From Paralcaligenes sp. KSB-10 (GTDB lineage: Bacteria > Pseudomonadota > Gammaproteobacteria > Burkholderiales > Burkholderiaceae_B), in assembly GCF_021266465.1 (NCBI RefSeq), contig NZ_CP089848.1:1054001-1118000 (forward strand): a DNA stretch of 64,000 nucleotides, read 5' to 3'. The notes under the pieces are model-generated. The model ran no database searches and was not told the origin of the DNA. It worked only from the letters and a program-made list of their open reading frames with translations. Made by a program: the position numbers and the translations under genes. Within the stretch, counting starts at the first letter, position 1. The number at the start of each line of letters is the position of its first letter. Below are positions 8,619-18,938 of this stretch, piece after piece.

Positions 8619-8829
8619 GTCTTTAAATACCAAAGCTGCCAAAACGTCGAATGCTGCAAACAACTCGAACCAAAAACGCCTCAACGCAGCCAGGTTTTAT
8701 TAAAACCGAACTTCTATTTCTGAATATGCACCGTAGCCAGCAGTTTTTTGAAGTAGCCCGATTGCTAAGCCATGAAAACGCCGAACACGGACAAATTCTT
8801 GATTTTCAGGCTTATATCTTGAAACCTTT

Positions 8830-9597
8830 TTAAAGAACAGCCAGCATCCCGCCATCCACATAGATGATCTGGCCATTGACATAGTTGGATGCCCGGGATG
8901 CCAGATAAACCGCCGTACCGGCCAGTTCGTCGGGCAGGCCCCACCGGCCGGAAGGAGTTCGGCCCTTTACCCAGCTATCAAATTGCGGGTTGCTGATCAA
9001 AGCGGCATTCATGTCCGTTGCCATATAGCCCGGACCAATGGCATTGACCTGGATATTGTGTTGCGCCCATTCTGCAGTCATTGCGCGAGTCAGCATCTTG
9101 ATGCCGCCTTTTGCCGTGGTGTACGGAGCGACTGTCGCGCGTGCACATTCGCTCATCAAAGACCCGATATTTATTATTTTTCCACCTTGCTTCCTGGCAA
9201 TCATCCTTTTAGCGGCTTCTTTTCCCACCAGAAAAGCGCTGGTCAGATTCGTGTCGATCACGCGTTGCCATTCGCTTAACTCGAGATCCACCAGAGGCTT
9301 CCTGAGCTGAATCCCGGCATTGTTGATCAGAATGTCGATGATCAGCCCTTTGGCATCCAGCGTCTTGAAGGCCTCGACAACCGCTGTTTGATCGCTGACA
9401 TCGAACAGCGTTTTTTCCGCCGCATAGCCCTTCGCATGTAAAGACTTGACCGCGCTGTCCAGTCTTTCGGCACTCGTGCCGTTCAGAACAATGGTGGCGC
9501 CATGAGCCGCCAAAGCCTCGCCAAAGGCGAAGCCAAGCCCCCTGGATGAGCCCGTAATCAGTGCGGTGGAACCGGTCAAATCAAATAAACCTGGCAT
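8830..9597 (-). CDS. SDR family oxidoreductase (gluconate 5-dehydrogenase-like)
   Basis: The 255-residue product has TGSSRGLGFAFG for cofactor binding, NNAGIQLRKP, and the catalytic Ser (NIGSLMSE), Tyr and Lys (PYTTAKGG). The overall pattern resembles gluconate 5-dehydrogenase-type SDRs that oxidise sugar acids, but SDR substrate calls from sequence are unreliable. The start at 9597 is preferred because GAGG lies 8 bases before this ATG, whereas an upstream TTG at 9615 adds six residues and would place that GAGG inside the gene. It stands alone, with no sugar-acid genes beside it. Confidence 0.88.
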   Translation of the reverse strand: MPGLFDLTGSTALITGSSRGLGFAFGEALAAHGATIVLNGTSAERLDSAVKSLHAKGYAAEKTLFDVSDQTAVVEAFKTLDAKGLIIDILINNAGIQLRKPLVDLELSEWQRVIDTNLTSAFLVGKEAAKRMIARKQGGKIINIGSLMSECARATVAPYTTAKGGIKMLTRAMTAEWAQHNIQVNAIGPGYMATDMNAALISNPQFDSWVKGRTPSGRWGLPDELAGTAVYLASRASNYVNGQIIYVDGGMLAVL

Positions 9598-9647
9598 TTT
9601 TCGAGCCTCACTCAATTATCTTCCCATTACAACAATTTTCCGGCCTG

Positions 9648-10529
9648 CTACACCGGTTCCAGCGTCGCGAACCAGCTCACCAGGCCCAGCACTCCTAAGC
9701 CCAATGCAATTTCCACGCCAACAAGACGGGCGAACATGTCTACGGCATTAGTCGAATCGCCGTTCATCCTTGGCACCAGCACATAGCGGTTGACCAGAGC
9801 CAACAACGTCATCAGGCCGACCAGCATTATTTTTACAAGCAGCAGGCGCTGGTAGATCGACGACCATTGCAAAGGCCATGCGCCCAACACCAGCCCTATA
9901 TTGACCAGGCCGCTGACAACAACGGCAATAACGGCAAAATGACCGATGCTTGAAAAGCGGATGTGAGTGCGGATGACGTCCTGGCGATGCGCTGTTTTCA
10001 AATAGGCCATGGTCCAGAGCAAGGGGATCAGGCACCCCAGCCAGTACGCGCCCGAGAAAAGATGCACGGCCTGATTGACGCCCGCGATCGCGTTCACATA
10101 ACCCTTGTGGCTCGCCGCATGTCCGACAAAGGCCATGCATAGCAACATCAAGGTCGAAAGAACGGGCAATATCCCATGCCGCTGCCGGCCAAGCCCCGTC
10201 AGCACGCACAAAAGCGCCAGGCCGGAAAGCCCCAGTTGCCAGCGCCACACTCGACCGAACGAAGTACCCAGCACCGCCAGCCAGGTAGAGGGATCAAAGG
10301 CATCCGGCCAGCCATTGCCCATCTGCCCCGCCTGCAAACACAGCAACACCCCGGCGCAAACACACGCGACAATGGTGCATCCATGCAGCATGAGCCGGGT
10401 ACGGGATCTGGACGCGGGCCTGAACGCGCCTGGCGTCAGGCACTCTACGTAGATGCTTATGCCAAACATCAGGTAAAGCGCGGAAAAATGTATCCAGCGC
10501 GTGACTATATAGACCCCGTCGAGACTCAT
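9648..10529 (-). CDS. copD: CopD-family copper resistance/uptake membrane protein
   Basis: The 293-residue product is a polytopic inner-membrane protein with about eight hydrophobic segments and membrane histidines (RWIHFSALYLMFG near the N-terminus, HLFSGAYWLGCLIPLL further on), typical of CopD. CopD proteins work with periplasmic CopC in copper handling, probably import into the cytoplasm. It lies 5 bases downstream of copC on the same strand, so the two form an operon. Length agrees with the family. Confidence 0.88.
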   Translation of the reverse strand: MSLDGVYIVTRWIHFSALYLMFGISIYVECLTPGAFRPASRSRTRLMLHGCTIVACVCAGVLLCLQAGQMGNGWPDAFDPSTWLAVLGTSFGRVWRWQLGLSGLALLCVLTGLGRQRHGILPVLSTLMLLCMAFVGHAASHKGYVNAIAGVNQAVHLFSGAYWLGCLIPLLWTMAYLKTAHRQDVIRTHIRFSSIGHFAVIAVVVSGLVNIGLVLGAWPLQWSSIYQRLLLVKIMLVGLMTLLALVNRYVLVPRMNGDSTNAVDMFARLVGVEIALGLGVLGLVSWFATLEPV

Positions 10530-10534
10530 GAAGG

Positions 10535-10915
10535 CTACTTGAGGCTGAAGCTGTAGTCGCCCTTGGTCTTGTGCCCATCGACCGACACGGCATGCCAGTT
10601 CACCCGATATTGCCCCGCGGGCATTGGGCCTTGAACGGAGATAAGCAAACGGGAGTTGTCCTGCGGGTCCACTGTGGGCTGGCTCAGTTTCACCGGCACA
10701 TTTTTCGGCCCGCTAATGGAAACACCGCTGAATTTCGGTTCGACGCCTTCGGAGAACTTCAGTTTAATCACACTGGGCGCAGCGCTGACGACTGACTTGG
10801 CGGCAGGGACTTCCGATTTAAGATGAGCATGGGCAAAGGCCGGTTGCGATATCAGGGCCAATGCCAGCGGCGTGGCATAAGCAACGAGTTTGCACAAGGG
10901 ATGTTCGATCGACAT
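10535..10915 (-). CDS. copC: CopC-family periplasmic copper-binding protein
   Basis: The 126-residue precursor has a signal peptide ending AFA, so the mature protein begins with His-Ala-His, the N-terminal copper ligand expected of CopC, and has the Greek-key CopC pattern ending WHAVSVDGHKTKGDYSF, whose His and Asp supply further ligands. The ATG at 10915 is chosen because it gives a proper signal peptide; the longer frame to 11041 does not. It precedes copD in an operon. A Fur-box-like sequence sits about 20 bases upstream. Confidence 0.9.
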   Translation of the reverse strand: MSIEHPLCKLVAYATPLALALISQPAFAHAHLKSEVPAAKSVVSAAPSVIKLKFSEGVEPKFSGVSISGPKNVPVKLSQPTVDPQDNSRLLISVQGPMPAGQYRVNWHAVSVDGHKTKGDYSFSLK

Positions 10916-10933
10916 GGCGGCAATTTCCTGAAT

Positions 10934-10952
10934 ATTAATGAGAACCATTACT
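10934..10952. promoter_or_regulatory. Candidate Fur box upstream of copC
   Basis: The 19 bases match the classical E. coli Fur box at 13 of 19 positions by my count, including the central AATGA and CATTA halves. It lies 19 bases before the copC start, where a repressor would block transcription. The match is suggestive, not decisive; a zinc or copper regulator is possible. Confidence 0.45.
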
Positions 10953-11218
10953 ATAATCCCTGCCGCTGTCGCACCGCTGAACCTCCAGCCTCGGCGCGGA
11001 CATGGCCGGCACATAGTATCGCAAAGCTCTCGTTTCACCACGGCCGTGCCGGCGTTGATTCATCTGGTGCGAAAAGATCTGGATAGGCAATAGATCCATA
11101 CTGCATATTGAAATCGCTAAATATTCCTATAAGTTCTATCTTGCGGGACTTAGAATCTTCAACATGGCCTGCCCCAAGGCAGTCGCCATCCGGCAACACC
11201 GTATTGAAGAACACGCTC

Positions 11219-11392
11219 ATGACCCACGACACTTTCGACCCTGCGCAGTTCGACAAGCTGTTGGAACAGATCCAGCAGCTTGTCGGGCCGCTGCACTATG
11301 GCACGGTGGAATTGACGTTCCATCAAGGCAAGCTGGTGCAAGTGGAGAAAAAGGAAAAACTGCGGCTTGCCGATGGCAAGGCCCGCGCCTGA
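11219..11392 (+). CDS. Small YezD-family (DUF2292) protein
   Basis: The 57-residue protein contains the YezD pattern (VGPLHYGTVELTFHQGKLVQVEKKEKLRL), a short beta-rich domain of unknown function found next to sulfate transport and assimilation genes. The ATG at 11219 is chosen since upstream in-frame codons from 11108 do not look conserved. It precedes the sulfate-binding protein gene by 99 bases in the same direction, the usual context, and is likely part of the cysteine-limitation regulon. Confidence 0.8.
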   Translation: MTHDTFDPAQFDKLLEQIQQLVGPLHYGTVELTFHQGKLVQVEKKEKLRLADGKARA

Positions 11393-11491
11393 TTCCAAAC
11401 CGCCGCATACGCTTTCCCCAAACCAACAATCCGTTTATCTGCTGACTGGACCACCGGAAGCTGAAAATCCCATTTTCATTCTGGAGGTTCC

Positions 11492-12583
11492 ATGTTTTTG
11501 CAATTCCGTCATTTCCGATCCATCGCCGCAAACCGCGCTCAAGCCAAACGCCTGCTGCTCGGCCTGAGCCTGGGCCTGCTGGGCCTGGGCAACGCTCACG
11601 CAGACACTACCCTGCTGAACGTATCCTATGACCCGACCCGGGAACTGTACGCCGCCTACAACCCCATCTTTGCCGAGCACTGGAAGAAAACCACCGGCGA
11701 GACAGTGACGATCAAAACGTCCAATGGCGGCTCGGGATCGCAGGCGCGCGCTGTCATCGATGGATTGGGGGCGGATGTCGTCACTCTGGCGCTGGCGTAT
11801 GACATCGAGGCCATCGCCGATAAAACCGGCAAGATTCCGTCCAACTGGCAAAGCCGCCTGCCCGACAACAGCGCGCCCTATACCTCGACCATCGTGTTCC
11901 TGGTGCGCAAAGGCAATCCCAAGCATATCCGCGACTGGAATGACCTGATACGCAAAGATGTGCAGATCATCACGCCCAACCCCAAGACATCGGGAGGCGC
12001 GCGCTGGAATTACCTGGCTGCCTGGGGCTATGAACTGAAGCAGCAGCTTGGCGACCTGGCCGTGCTCAAGGACCCTGCCGCCAAAGACAAAATAGCCGCC
12101 GCCCAGGAAAAGGCCAAGGAGTTCGTCGCAAGGATTTATAAAAACACCCCCGTGCTGGACTCGGGCGCCCGCGGAGCGACCAATACGTTCGTCAAACGCG
12201 GCATCGGCGATGTGCTGCTGGCCTGGGAAAATGAAGCGCTGCTGTCGAAATACAAACTGAAGGGCGATTTCGATATTGTCATACCCTCGATCAGCATCCT
12301 GGCCGAACCGCCGGTGGCTGTGGTCGATGGCAACGCCGACAAGCATGGCGCTGGCAAAGTCGCCAAGGCGTATCTGGATTACCTGTATTCCCCCGCAGGA
12401 CAGAAACTCGCGGCGGCCAATTATTACCGTCCCCAGCATCCCGAATTTGCCGACGCCAAAGATCTGGCCCTGCTGCCCAAAGTAGCTCTATTCAAGCTCC
12501 AGGACGTATTCGGCACATGGCAGCAAGTACAGAAAACGCACTTCAGCAATGGCGGCGTATTCGACCAGATCTATCTGAAATAG
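11492..12583 (+). CDS. sbp: Sulfate ABC transporter periplasmic binding protein
   Basis: The 363-residue precursor has an N-terminal signal peptide ending AHA and the mature start [16 protein letters not shown], diagnostic for Sbp/CysP. Segments [26 protein letters not shown] and [16 protein letters not shown] form the oxyanion pocket. It captures sulfate or thiosulfate in the periplasm and delivers it to CysTWA, encoded immediately downstream. AGG lies upstream of the ATG. Sbp and CysP cannot be separated with confidence here. Confidence 0.95.
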   Translation: MFLQFRHFRSIAANRAQAKRLLLGLSLGLLGLGNAHADTTLLNVSYDPTRELYAAYNPIFAEHWKKTTGETVTIKTSNGGSGSQARAVIDGLGADVVTLALAYDIEAIADKTGKIPSNWQSRLPDNSAPYTSTIVFLVRKGNPKHIRDWNDLIRKDVQIITPNPKTSGGARWNYLAAWGYELKQQLGDLAVLKDPAAKDKIAAAQEKAKEFVARIYKNTPVLDSGARGATNTFVKRGIGDVLLAWENEALLSKYKLKGDFDIVIPSISILAEPPVAVVDGNADKHGAGKVAKAYLDYLYSPAGQKLAAANYYRPQHPEFADAKDLALLPKVALFKLQDVFGTWQQVQKTHFSNGGVFDQIYLK

Positions 12584-12620
12584 AATTTCCACAAGCGGTC
12601 AACTCCATCCAGAGAGACTA

Positions 12621-13532
12621 ATGGCAACTATCTCATCGACTACCCTGCCAGGCGTGCGTCTGCCGCCTGGCAGCTCCACTCGCCTGAAAAAAAGGCGGCT
12701 TCGTTCTTCGTCAATCTTGCCCGGTCTGCGTCCGACATTGGGATATACGCTGGCCTACCTGTGCCTGATCGTGCTGATTCCCCTGTCGGCCCTGGTGCTC
12801 AAGACCCTGCAGTTGAGCCCCCATCAAATCTGGGCGCTGCTCACCTCGCCTCGCGTGGTCGCCGCATTTCGAGTAAGCCTCGCGTGCTCACTGGCGGCGG
12901 CCATCATCACCGCTGTACTGGGACTGATAGTGGCCTGGGTCCTGGCCCGTTATGCATTTCCCGGGAAAAGGCTGTTCGACGCGCTGGTCGACCTGCCCTT
13001 TGCCCTGCCCACCGCGGTAGCCGGCATTGTCCTGACCACGCTCTATGCCCCCCAAGGGTGGCTGGGGCAATGGCTGGCCCTGGCGGGCATCAAGGTTGCA
13101 TTCACCCCCTTGGGCATTGTCGTGGCCATGATCTTCATCGGCCTGCCCTTTGTCGTGCGCACGATACAGCCTGTCCTTCAGGAACTCGATCCAGCCATGG
13201 AAGAAGCCGCGGCCAGCCTGGGCGCGCACTATGGCCACACGTTTGCCAAGGTGATCTTTCCCAATATCCTGCCCGCGCTGCTTACGGGTTTTGCGCTGGC
13301 GTTTGCCCGCGGCATAGGTGAATACGGCTCGGTTATTTTCATCGCCGGCAATATGCCCATGCGGTCGGAAATCGTCCCCCTGCTCATCGTGACCCAGCTC
13401 CAGCAATTCGACTACAGCAGCGCCACGGCAATAGCATTGGGCATGCTGCTGATTTCATTCACGCTGCTGTTGATCATCAACCTGCTGCAACTGTGGACTC
13501 GGCGCCATGCCGGCAAGGACGCCAAGAAATGA
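12621..13532 (+). CDS. cysT: Sulfate ABC transporter permease CysT
   Basis: The 303-residue inner-membrane protein has a polar N-terminus, about six membrane helices and the ABC permease EAA loop ([21 protein letters not shown]), plus the CysT segment [11 protein letters not shown]. It pairs with CysW to form the sulfate channel. It starts 37 bases after sbp, and its stop overlaps the cysW start by 4 bases (ATGA), so the two subunits are translationally coupled. Confidence 0.95.
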   Translation: MATISSTTLPGVRLPPGSSTRLKKRRLRSSSILPGLRPTLGYTLAYLCLIVLIPLSALVLKTLQLSPHQIWALLTSPRVVAAFRVSLACSLAAAIITAVLGLIVAWVLARYAFPGKRLFDALVDLPFALPTAVAGIVLTTLYAPQGWLGQWLALAGIKVAFTPLGIVVAMIFIGLPFVVRTIQPVLQELDPAMEEAAASLGAHYGHTFAKVIFPNILPALLTGFALAFARGIGEYGSVIFIAGNMPMRSEIVPLLIVTQLQQFDYSSATAIALGMLLISFTLLLIINLLQLWTRRHAGKDAKK

Positions 13533-14425
13533 CCGCTATAGCCCTTGGCCCCGCTGCCTTGAATGCAAGGGAGCCGCGCTGGATACGCGGCGTCCTGACC
13601 GCCGCCGCCCTCGGCATACTGGCGCTGTTCCTGGTGCTGCCCCTGATTGCGGTGCTGACGGAAGCTTTCCATCAGGGGCTGAATGCGTATGCGACCGCGC
13701 TGACACAAGCCGACGCCCTGTCCGCCATCCGCCTGACGCTGCTGGTCGCCGCCATTACCGTACCCTTGAATACACTGTTTGGCATCTCCGCGGCATGGGC
13801 CATCGCCCGCTTCCGCTTCCGTGGCCGCAGTGTGCTGATGACACTGATCGATCTGCCCTTCTCCATATCGCCCGTGATCTCGGGATTGATCTACGTACTG
13901 ATCTTCGGCGCGCAAGGCTGGTTCGGCCCCTGGCTGGATGCCCACAATATCCATGTCCTGTTTGCCGTACCGGGCATTGTGCTGGCCACGGTCTTCGTGA
14001 CCTTTCCATTTGTGGCGCGTGAATTGATCCCGCTCATGCAGGAGCAGGGCCAGGAAGAAGAGGAAGCCGCGCTAAGCCTGGGCGCCGGCGGCTGGACTAC
14101 ATTCATCAAAGTCACCTTGCCCAACATCAAATGGGGGCTGCTGTACGGAGTGCTTCTGTGCAACGCCCGCGCCATGGGTGAGTTCGGGGCGGTATCGGTG
14201 GTATCGGGGCATATACGCGGCGAAACCAATACGCTGCCCTTGCAGGTGGAGCAGCTTTATAACGAGTACGACTTCGTGGGCGCCTTTGCCGTGGCTTCCC
14301 TGCTGGCCTTGCTGGCCATCGTTACCCTGCTGGCCAAGTCGATACTGGAATGGCAGCAGGCCAGGCAGCGCGCCGTCAAGACTCCGCAAGACCCCATTTT
14401 ATATTCCGAACAGGCCGCATCATGA
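13529..14425 (+). CDS. cysW: Sulfate ABC transporter permease CysW
   Basis: The 298-residue product has six predicted membrane segments, the EAA loop ([21 protein letters not shown]) and the CysW C-terminal region with [19 protein letters not shown]. It is the partner permease of CysT. The ATG at 13529 overlaps the cysT stop as ATGA and is preferred over an in-frame ATG at 13493 inside cysT. Its own stop overlaps the cysA start in the same way. Confidence 0.95.
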   Translation: MTAIALGPAALNAREPRWIRGVLTAAALGILALFLVLPLIAVLTEAFHQGLNAYATALTQADALSAIRLTLLVAAITVPLNTLFGISAAWAIARFRFRGRSVLMTLIDLPFSISPVISGLIYVLIFGAQGWFGPWLDAHNIHVLFAVPGIVLATVFVTFPFVARELIPLMQEQGQEEEEAALSLGAGGWTTFIKVTLPNIKWGLLYGVLLCNARAMGEFGAVSVVSGHIRGETNTLPLQVEQLYNEYDFVGAFAVASLLALLAIVTLLAKSILEWQQARQRAVKTPQDPILYSEQAAS

Positions 14426-15495
14426 GTATCGAACTTCTGGACATCCGCAAGCAATTCGGCGGCTTTACCGCGCTGGACAATGTCAGCCTCGACATACCCG
14501 AGGGCGAACTGGTCGCACTGCTGGGGCCGTCGGGCTGCGGCAAGACGACTTTGCTGCGCATCATCGCCGGCCTGGAACAGGCCGACAGCGGCAGCGTTGC
14601 CATCCACGGCCAGGACAAGACCGATCAGCATGTCAAGAACCGCGGCATCGGCTTTGTATTCCAGCACTACGCGCTCTTTCGGCACATGACGGTATTCGAC
14701 AATATCGCTTTTGGCCTGCGTGCCAAACCCAGGCGCCAGCGACCGCCCGAAACCGTTATACGCAACAAGGTCGTGGAACTTCTCGATCTGGTTCAACTGG
14801 GCTGGCTGGGCGATCGCTATCCCGACCAACTATCCGGCGGACAGCGCCAGCGTATTGCCCTGGCTCGCGCCCTGGCCGTGGAACCCAAGGTATTGCTGCT
14901 TGACGAACCGTTCGGCGCGCTCGACGCGAGCGTACGCAAGGACCTGCGGCGCTGGCTGCGCAATCTGCACCAGAATCTTAAGGTCACCAGCATCTTTGTC
15001 ACTCACGATCAGGAAGAGGCCATGGAAGTGGCCAGCCAAATCGTCGTCATGAACAAGGGCCGCGTCGAACAGGTCGGTTCGCCCGCCGCCGTCTACGATC
15101 AGCCGGCTACGCCTTTCGTTTCGCGCTTCATCGGCAACGTCAATGTGTTCCAGGGTCGCATCCGCGACGGCCGCATCGATCTCGGGCACTGGCAGTTGCC
15201 CCTGACCGGGCCGGTCAATCCGGACACCGCCCGCATTTCGGCCTTTGTGCGGCCCCATGAGGCCGAGCTTACGCGGCAAGCGGACGCGGGGCTGCCGCCG
15301 GTACAAATCGAGCATATTCTTCCCTTGGGCAGTGTGGTCCGACTGGAATTGAGCATGGCGCAGGGCGCGAACGCCGGCCCTATCCAAATAGAAATCCCAC
15401 GCCGCGACTACAACGAACTCAAGCTGCAGGACGGCGGCAAGCTGTTTCTTCGCCTGTTGCAAGGCCAGGCATTTCCATCCGAGGCGACACATTGA
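14422..15495 (+). CDS. cysA: Sulfate/thiosulfate import ATP-binding protein CysA
   Basis: The 357-residue ATPase has Walker A (GPSGCGKTT), Q-loop (VFQHYALF), signature ([15 protein letters not shown]), Walker B ([12 protein letters not shown]) and the switch His ([12 protein letters not shown]), followed by a C-terminal regulatory region of about 120 residues as in CysA. It energises sulfate import through CysTW with Sbp. The start at 14422 overlaps the cysW stop (ATGA); the longer frame from 14350 lies inside cysW. Confidence 0.95.
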   Translation: MSIELLDIRKQFGGFTALDNVSLDIPEGELVALLGPSGCGKTTLLRIIAGLEQADSGSVAIHGQDKTDQHVKNRGIGFVFQHYALFRHMTVFDNIAFGLRAKPRRQRPPETVIRNKVVELLDLVQLGWLGDRYPDQLSGGQRQRIALARALAVEPKVLLLDEPFGALDASVRKDLRRWLRNLHQNLKVTSIFVTHDQEEAMEVASQIVVMNKGRVEQVGSPAAVYDQPATPFVSRFIGNVNVFQGRIRDGRIDLGHWQLPLTGPVNPDTARISAFVRPHEAELTRQADAGLPPVQIEHILPLGSVVRLELSMAQGANAGPIQIEIPRRDYNELKLQDGGKLFLRLLQGQAFPSEATH

Positions 15496-15576
15496 ATGGA
15501 ATCGCGGGTGGCTTCTGCGACTGCCCGCCCACGTCGAGCACTCCTGCTACTAAAATAAACAGACCAAGGAGACAAA

Positions 15577-17193
15577 ATGCTCAAAGCTCAGCAAAACTAC
15601 CAGGCCACCTGCCAGGCCTTTGCATGGAATATTCCTGAACACTACAACATCGGGGTCGATGCCTGCGACAAATGGGCCGACGGCTCGGGCCGCCTGGCTC
15701 TGATCAGCGAGAAATCCCCCACAGAACAAACGCGCTACAGCTTTGACGAACTGAAAAAACTGTCCAATCAGTTCGCCCATGCCTTGATCCGCCACGGGGT
15801 GCAAAAGGGCGATCGCGTTGGCATATTCCTGCCGCAGGCGCTGGAAACCGCCGTCGCGCACTTGGCCATCTACAAGATAGGAGCCATCGCCGTCCCGCTG
15901 TTTACTCTGTTCGGCACCGAAGCCCTGCAATTCCGCTTAAGCAATTCGGGCGCCAAGGCGCTCGTCACCCACGAGGAAGGCCGGCAGAAACTGGCTGAAA
16001 TCCGCAGCGCCCTGCCCGATCTGGCAACCCTGTTCAATATCGACGCGGCAAAGTCGCAAGCCGATTGTTTATCGTTCTGGCACGAGCTTGAACAACAGTC
16101 GCCGGACTTCACCCCCGTCGATACCCTGGCCGACGATCCGGCCGTCATTATTTATACCTCGGGCACCACAGGCAAGCCCAAGGGAGCGCTGCATGCCCAT
16201 CGCGTACTGCTGGGGCATTTGCCCGGCGTGGAAATATCGCATGATTTTTTCCCTTCGCATGCCGAGCTCATGTGGACCCCCGCCGACTGGGCCTGGATAG
16301 GCGGACTGCTCGATGTCCTGCTGCCCGCCTGGCATCACGGCGTTCCGGTGCTAGCTCGCCGTTTTGCGAAATTCGACGCTCCCGCCGCCTACGACTTGAT
16401 GTCGCGCCATGGCGTCACGCACACATTTCTGCCGCCCACCGCCTTGAAAATGCTTAGAACAGTCGAGAATCCCCGCGCGCGCTGGCCGCTGAAACTGGTA
16501 TCGGTAGCCAGCGGCGGCGAATCGCTGGGCTTGGAACTGATCGAATGGGGCAAGAAAAACCTGGGCCTGACCATTAATGAATTTTATGGACAGACCGAAT
16601 GCAATATGATTGTCTCCTCGTGCTCAACGCTTTTCCCGCCTTTGATCGGCACCATGGGCAAGGCTGTTCCCGGCCATGTCATCGATATCGTGGACGATGC
16701 CGGCCAAGCCGTTCCAAACGGCAAGGAAGGCAATATCGGCGTGCTGGCGCCCGATCCGGTCATGATGCTGCACTACTGGCAGAACCCCCAGGCCACGCGG
16801 GAAAAATTTGCCGGCAAGTACCTGGTAACCGGCGATATAGGAATACGCGACGACCAGGATTTCATCCGGTTCCTGGGCCGCAATGACGACGTCATCACCA
16901 GTGCCGGCTACCGCATCGGCCCGGGCCCCATCGAAGACTGCCTGTTGGGCCATCCCGCCGTGAAAATGGCGGCAGTCGTGGGTGTGCCCGACGATGAGCG
17001 CACTGAAGTGGTCAAGGCCTTTATTATCCTGAACGAGGGCTATAGCGCCAGCGAGGCCCTGGTCCGGGATATCCAGAATCATGTCAAGCGGAAGGCTGCC
17101 GCTCACGAGTATCCACGCAAGATCAGCTTCGTCGAATCCCTGCCTATGACGGCAACCGGCAAAATCATCCGCAAGGAACTGCGCAAGATGTAG
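15577..17193 (+). CDS. AMP-forming acyl-CoA synthetase
   Basis: The 538-residue enzyme has the AMP-binding P-loop IYTSGTTGKPKGALH, the A5 motif NEFYGQTECN, the A7/A8 region LVTGDIGIRDDQDFIRFLGRNDDVI and the C-terminal catalytic Lys in PMTATGKIIRKELR. It activates a carboxylate to its CoA thioester through an acyl-adenylate; the sequence resembles short- or medium-chain acyl-CoA synthetases, but chain length cannot be read. AAGGAG precedes the ATG by a normal spacing. It appears to be a single-gene unit after cysA. Confidence 0.9.
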   Translation: MLKAQQNYQATCQAFAWNIPEHYNIGVDACDKWADGSGRLALISEKSPTEQTRYSFDELKKLSNQFAHALIRHGVQKGDRVGIFLPQALETAVAHLAIYKIGAIAVPLFTLFGTEALQFRLSNSGAKALVTHEEGRQKLAEIRSALPDLATLFNIDAAKSQADCLSFWHELEQQSPDFTPVDTLADDPAVIIYTSGTTGKPKGALHAHRVLLGHLPGVEISHDFFPSHAELMWTPADWAWIGGLLDVLLPAWHHGVPVLARRFAKFDAPAAYDLMSRHGVTHTFLPPTALKMLRTVENPRARWPLKLVSVASGGESLGLELIEWGKKNLGLTINEFYGQTECNMIVSSCSTLFPPLIGTMGKAVPGHVIDIVDDAGQAVPNGKEGNIGVLAPDPVMMLHYWQNPQATREKFAGKYLVTGDIGIRDDQDFIRFLGRNDDVITSAGYRIGPGPIEDCLLGHPAVKMAAVVGVPDDERTEVVKAFIILNEGYSASEALVRDIQNHVKRKAAAHEYPRKISFVESLPMTATGKIIRKELRKM

Positions 17194-17344
17194 AGACGGC
17201 GCAAAGCGCAGGGGCGGCCCTTGTGCCCAATCCGCGCAGCTGCGAAACGCATTGAAATAAAAATTTCTCCGCAGCAAGCCTTTGAAACAGACAGCCCCGG
17301 CAAAGAAGCGCACTATTGGCAGGCCAAGCCACGGAGTGTTTCCC

Positions 17345-18928
17345 ATGTGGACAAGTCCGCTGAAAACCATACTGAGCGCCGCCGGCCTGCTTGCCGCATG
17401 CGGTGTGTTCACGGCTGGCGCTGCAACACCGATCAGCGCCGCGGATCTACGCCTGATACAGCGCGTCACGTTCGGCCCTACGGCCGAAACGCTGCAAACA
17501 TTTTCCCGGGAAGGCCGGCATAAATGGCTGGAAAGCCAATTGCATTATGTGGGCGATCAATGCCTGCCCGCCGAGATCCGCAACCGTATCGAGAAGTTGG
17601 ATATCGAGCATGACAATCCCGCCGCGGTCTGGCGTGCGCGACAAGCGGCGCTTAAAGAAGCGCGGGAACAGGGTTCGCAGCAGGCCAGGATGGCAGTGCG
17701 CCGGGAATACGATCGGCAAAGTCTGGCGCAGGCCTTCGAACGCCGGACCTTGCGTGCCTTGTACTGCAGCAATCAACTGCAGGAAAAACTGGTCTGGTTC
17801 TGGTACAACCATTTCAATATCTATGGCCACAAGGGGATTACGCCGATCTTCGTACCCGATTACGAAGAGCAGGCCATACGCCCACATGTGCTGGGAAGGT
17901 TCCAGGATCTGCTGATGGCCACGCTGACGCACCCCGCCATGCTCGAGTACCTGGACAATGCGCGCAATATCAAGGGCAAGCCCAACGAAAACTACGGCCG
18001 TGAAATCATGGAACTGCACACCATGGGAGTCGATAGCGGCTATACCCAAAACGACGTGCAGGAACTTGCCGCAATCCTGAGCGGCGCACGATTCTACGTG
18101 AAGGACAAGCCGCTTAAGCAGGTGCGGCGCCTCTCGGCGTACTACCTGGAGCACGGCGCTTTTATCTTTGATCCGGCCAGGCACGATGCGGGCGACAGGA
18201 TTTTTCTAGGCAAGCCATTCAAAGGTTCGCCCGGCTTCGACGAAATAGAACGCGCCGCCGCAATACTCGCACACCAACCCGCCACCGCGCGCTTCATATC
18301 CAGAAAACTGGCCACCTATTTTCTGTCGGACGATCCACCCAAAGCCGTCGTGGATCAAATGGCGCAAACCTATATGAAGACCGACGGAGAAATTGCCTCG
18401 GTCCTGCGCACACTGTTCGAGTCGAAGCTGTTCGATGCCAATGTAAAGCCCAAATTCAAGGACCCTGTTCAATATATTTATTCATCGATCCGCCTGCTGT
18501 ACGGCGATCGCGTCGTGCGGAATACGGCGCCCATTCAGCGCTGGATCAAGGGGCTGGCCGAAGCTCCGTACGAGCACCTGACGCCGGAAGGCTATGGCAT
18601 GACCCGCGGCGACTGGGCCAACGCCGACCAGTTGGCCAAGCGGCTAGGCTATGCCGGCCAACTGGCGTCGCCTCGAAACAAATTGTTCACTCCTGCCGAT
18701 TCCGGGCTGGCCTCGCGGGAAAGCAATATCGCCCTTGATCCAGCCAGTGCCGCTTATCTCGAGTCCATATCGGAAAATTCCGCTCACAGCTACCTGGACA
18801 ATGCCAGGCTGCAGGCATTGAAGCCGATCTATGAGTCCCCGAACCTGCCGCCCCTGCTGAACAAAACGCCCCAGGCAGCACAAAAAGCCGCGCTGATCAT
18901 TTCCTCGCCGACTTTCATGGAATATTAG
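17345..18928 (+). CDS. DUF1800 domain-containing exported protein
   Basis: The 527-residue product has a signal peptide from the chosen ATG (hydrophobic core to about residue 25) and the DUF1800 pattern: LIQRVTFGPTAETL near the N-terminus, VWFWYNHFNIY, PNENYGREIMELHTMGVDSGYTQ, and a C-terminus PTFMEY. GGAG sits 8 bases before this ATG, favouring it over 17282. DUF1800 proteins have no established biochemical role but nearly always precede a DUF1501 gene, as here 10 bases downstream. Confidence 0.88.
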   Translation: MWTSPLKTILSAAGLLAACGVFTAGAATPISAADLRLIQRVTFGPTAETLQTFSREGRHKWLESQLHYVGDQCLPAEIRNRIEKLDIEHDNPAAVWRARQAALKEAREQGSQQARMAVRREYDRQSLAQAFERRTLRALYCSNQLQEKLVWFWYNHFNIYGHKGITPIFVPDYEEQAIRPHVLGRFQDLLMATLTHPAMLEYLDNARNIKGKPNENYGREIMELHTMGVDSGYTQNDVQELAAILSGARFYVKDKPLKQVRRLSAYYLEHGAFIFDPARHDAGDRIFLGKPFKGSPGFDEIERAAAILAHQPATARFISRKLATYFLSDDPPKAVVDQMAQTYMKTDGEIASVLRTLFESKLFDANVKPKFKDPVQYIYSSIRLLYGDRVVRNTAPIQRWIKGLAEAPYEHLTPEGYGMTRGDWANADQLAKRLGYAGQLASPRNKLFTPADSGLASRESNIALDPASAAYLESISENSAHSYLDNARLQALKPIYESPNLPPLLNKTPQAAQKAALIISSPTFMEY

Positions 18929-18938
18929 GAATCCCATC

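Larger units (their letters stand above)
7792..8829. other. About 1 kb repeat-rich region without convincing genes
   Basis: Between the acyl-CoA synthetase stop and the SDR stop no open frame looks coding: the frames present either run through palindromic DNA or are short and compositionally odd. The region holds two large nested palindromic elements (7955-8179 and 8417-8618) and two short tandem repeat arrays between them, listed separately. The 200 bases at 8630-8829 are AT-richer with no recognised feature. Confidence 0.7.

Noticed and set aside
8651-8833. 60-residue forward frame after the palindromic repeats
   Set aside because: No ribosome binding site, no family resemblance, and it runs into the end of the reverse-strand SDR gene.
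11435-12439. 334-residue reverse frame
   Set aside because: Antisense to the sulfate-binding protein gene.
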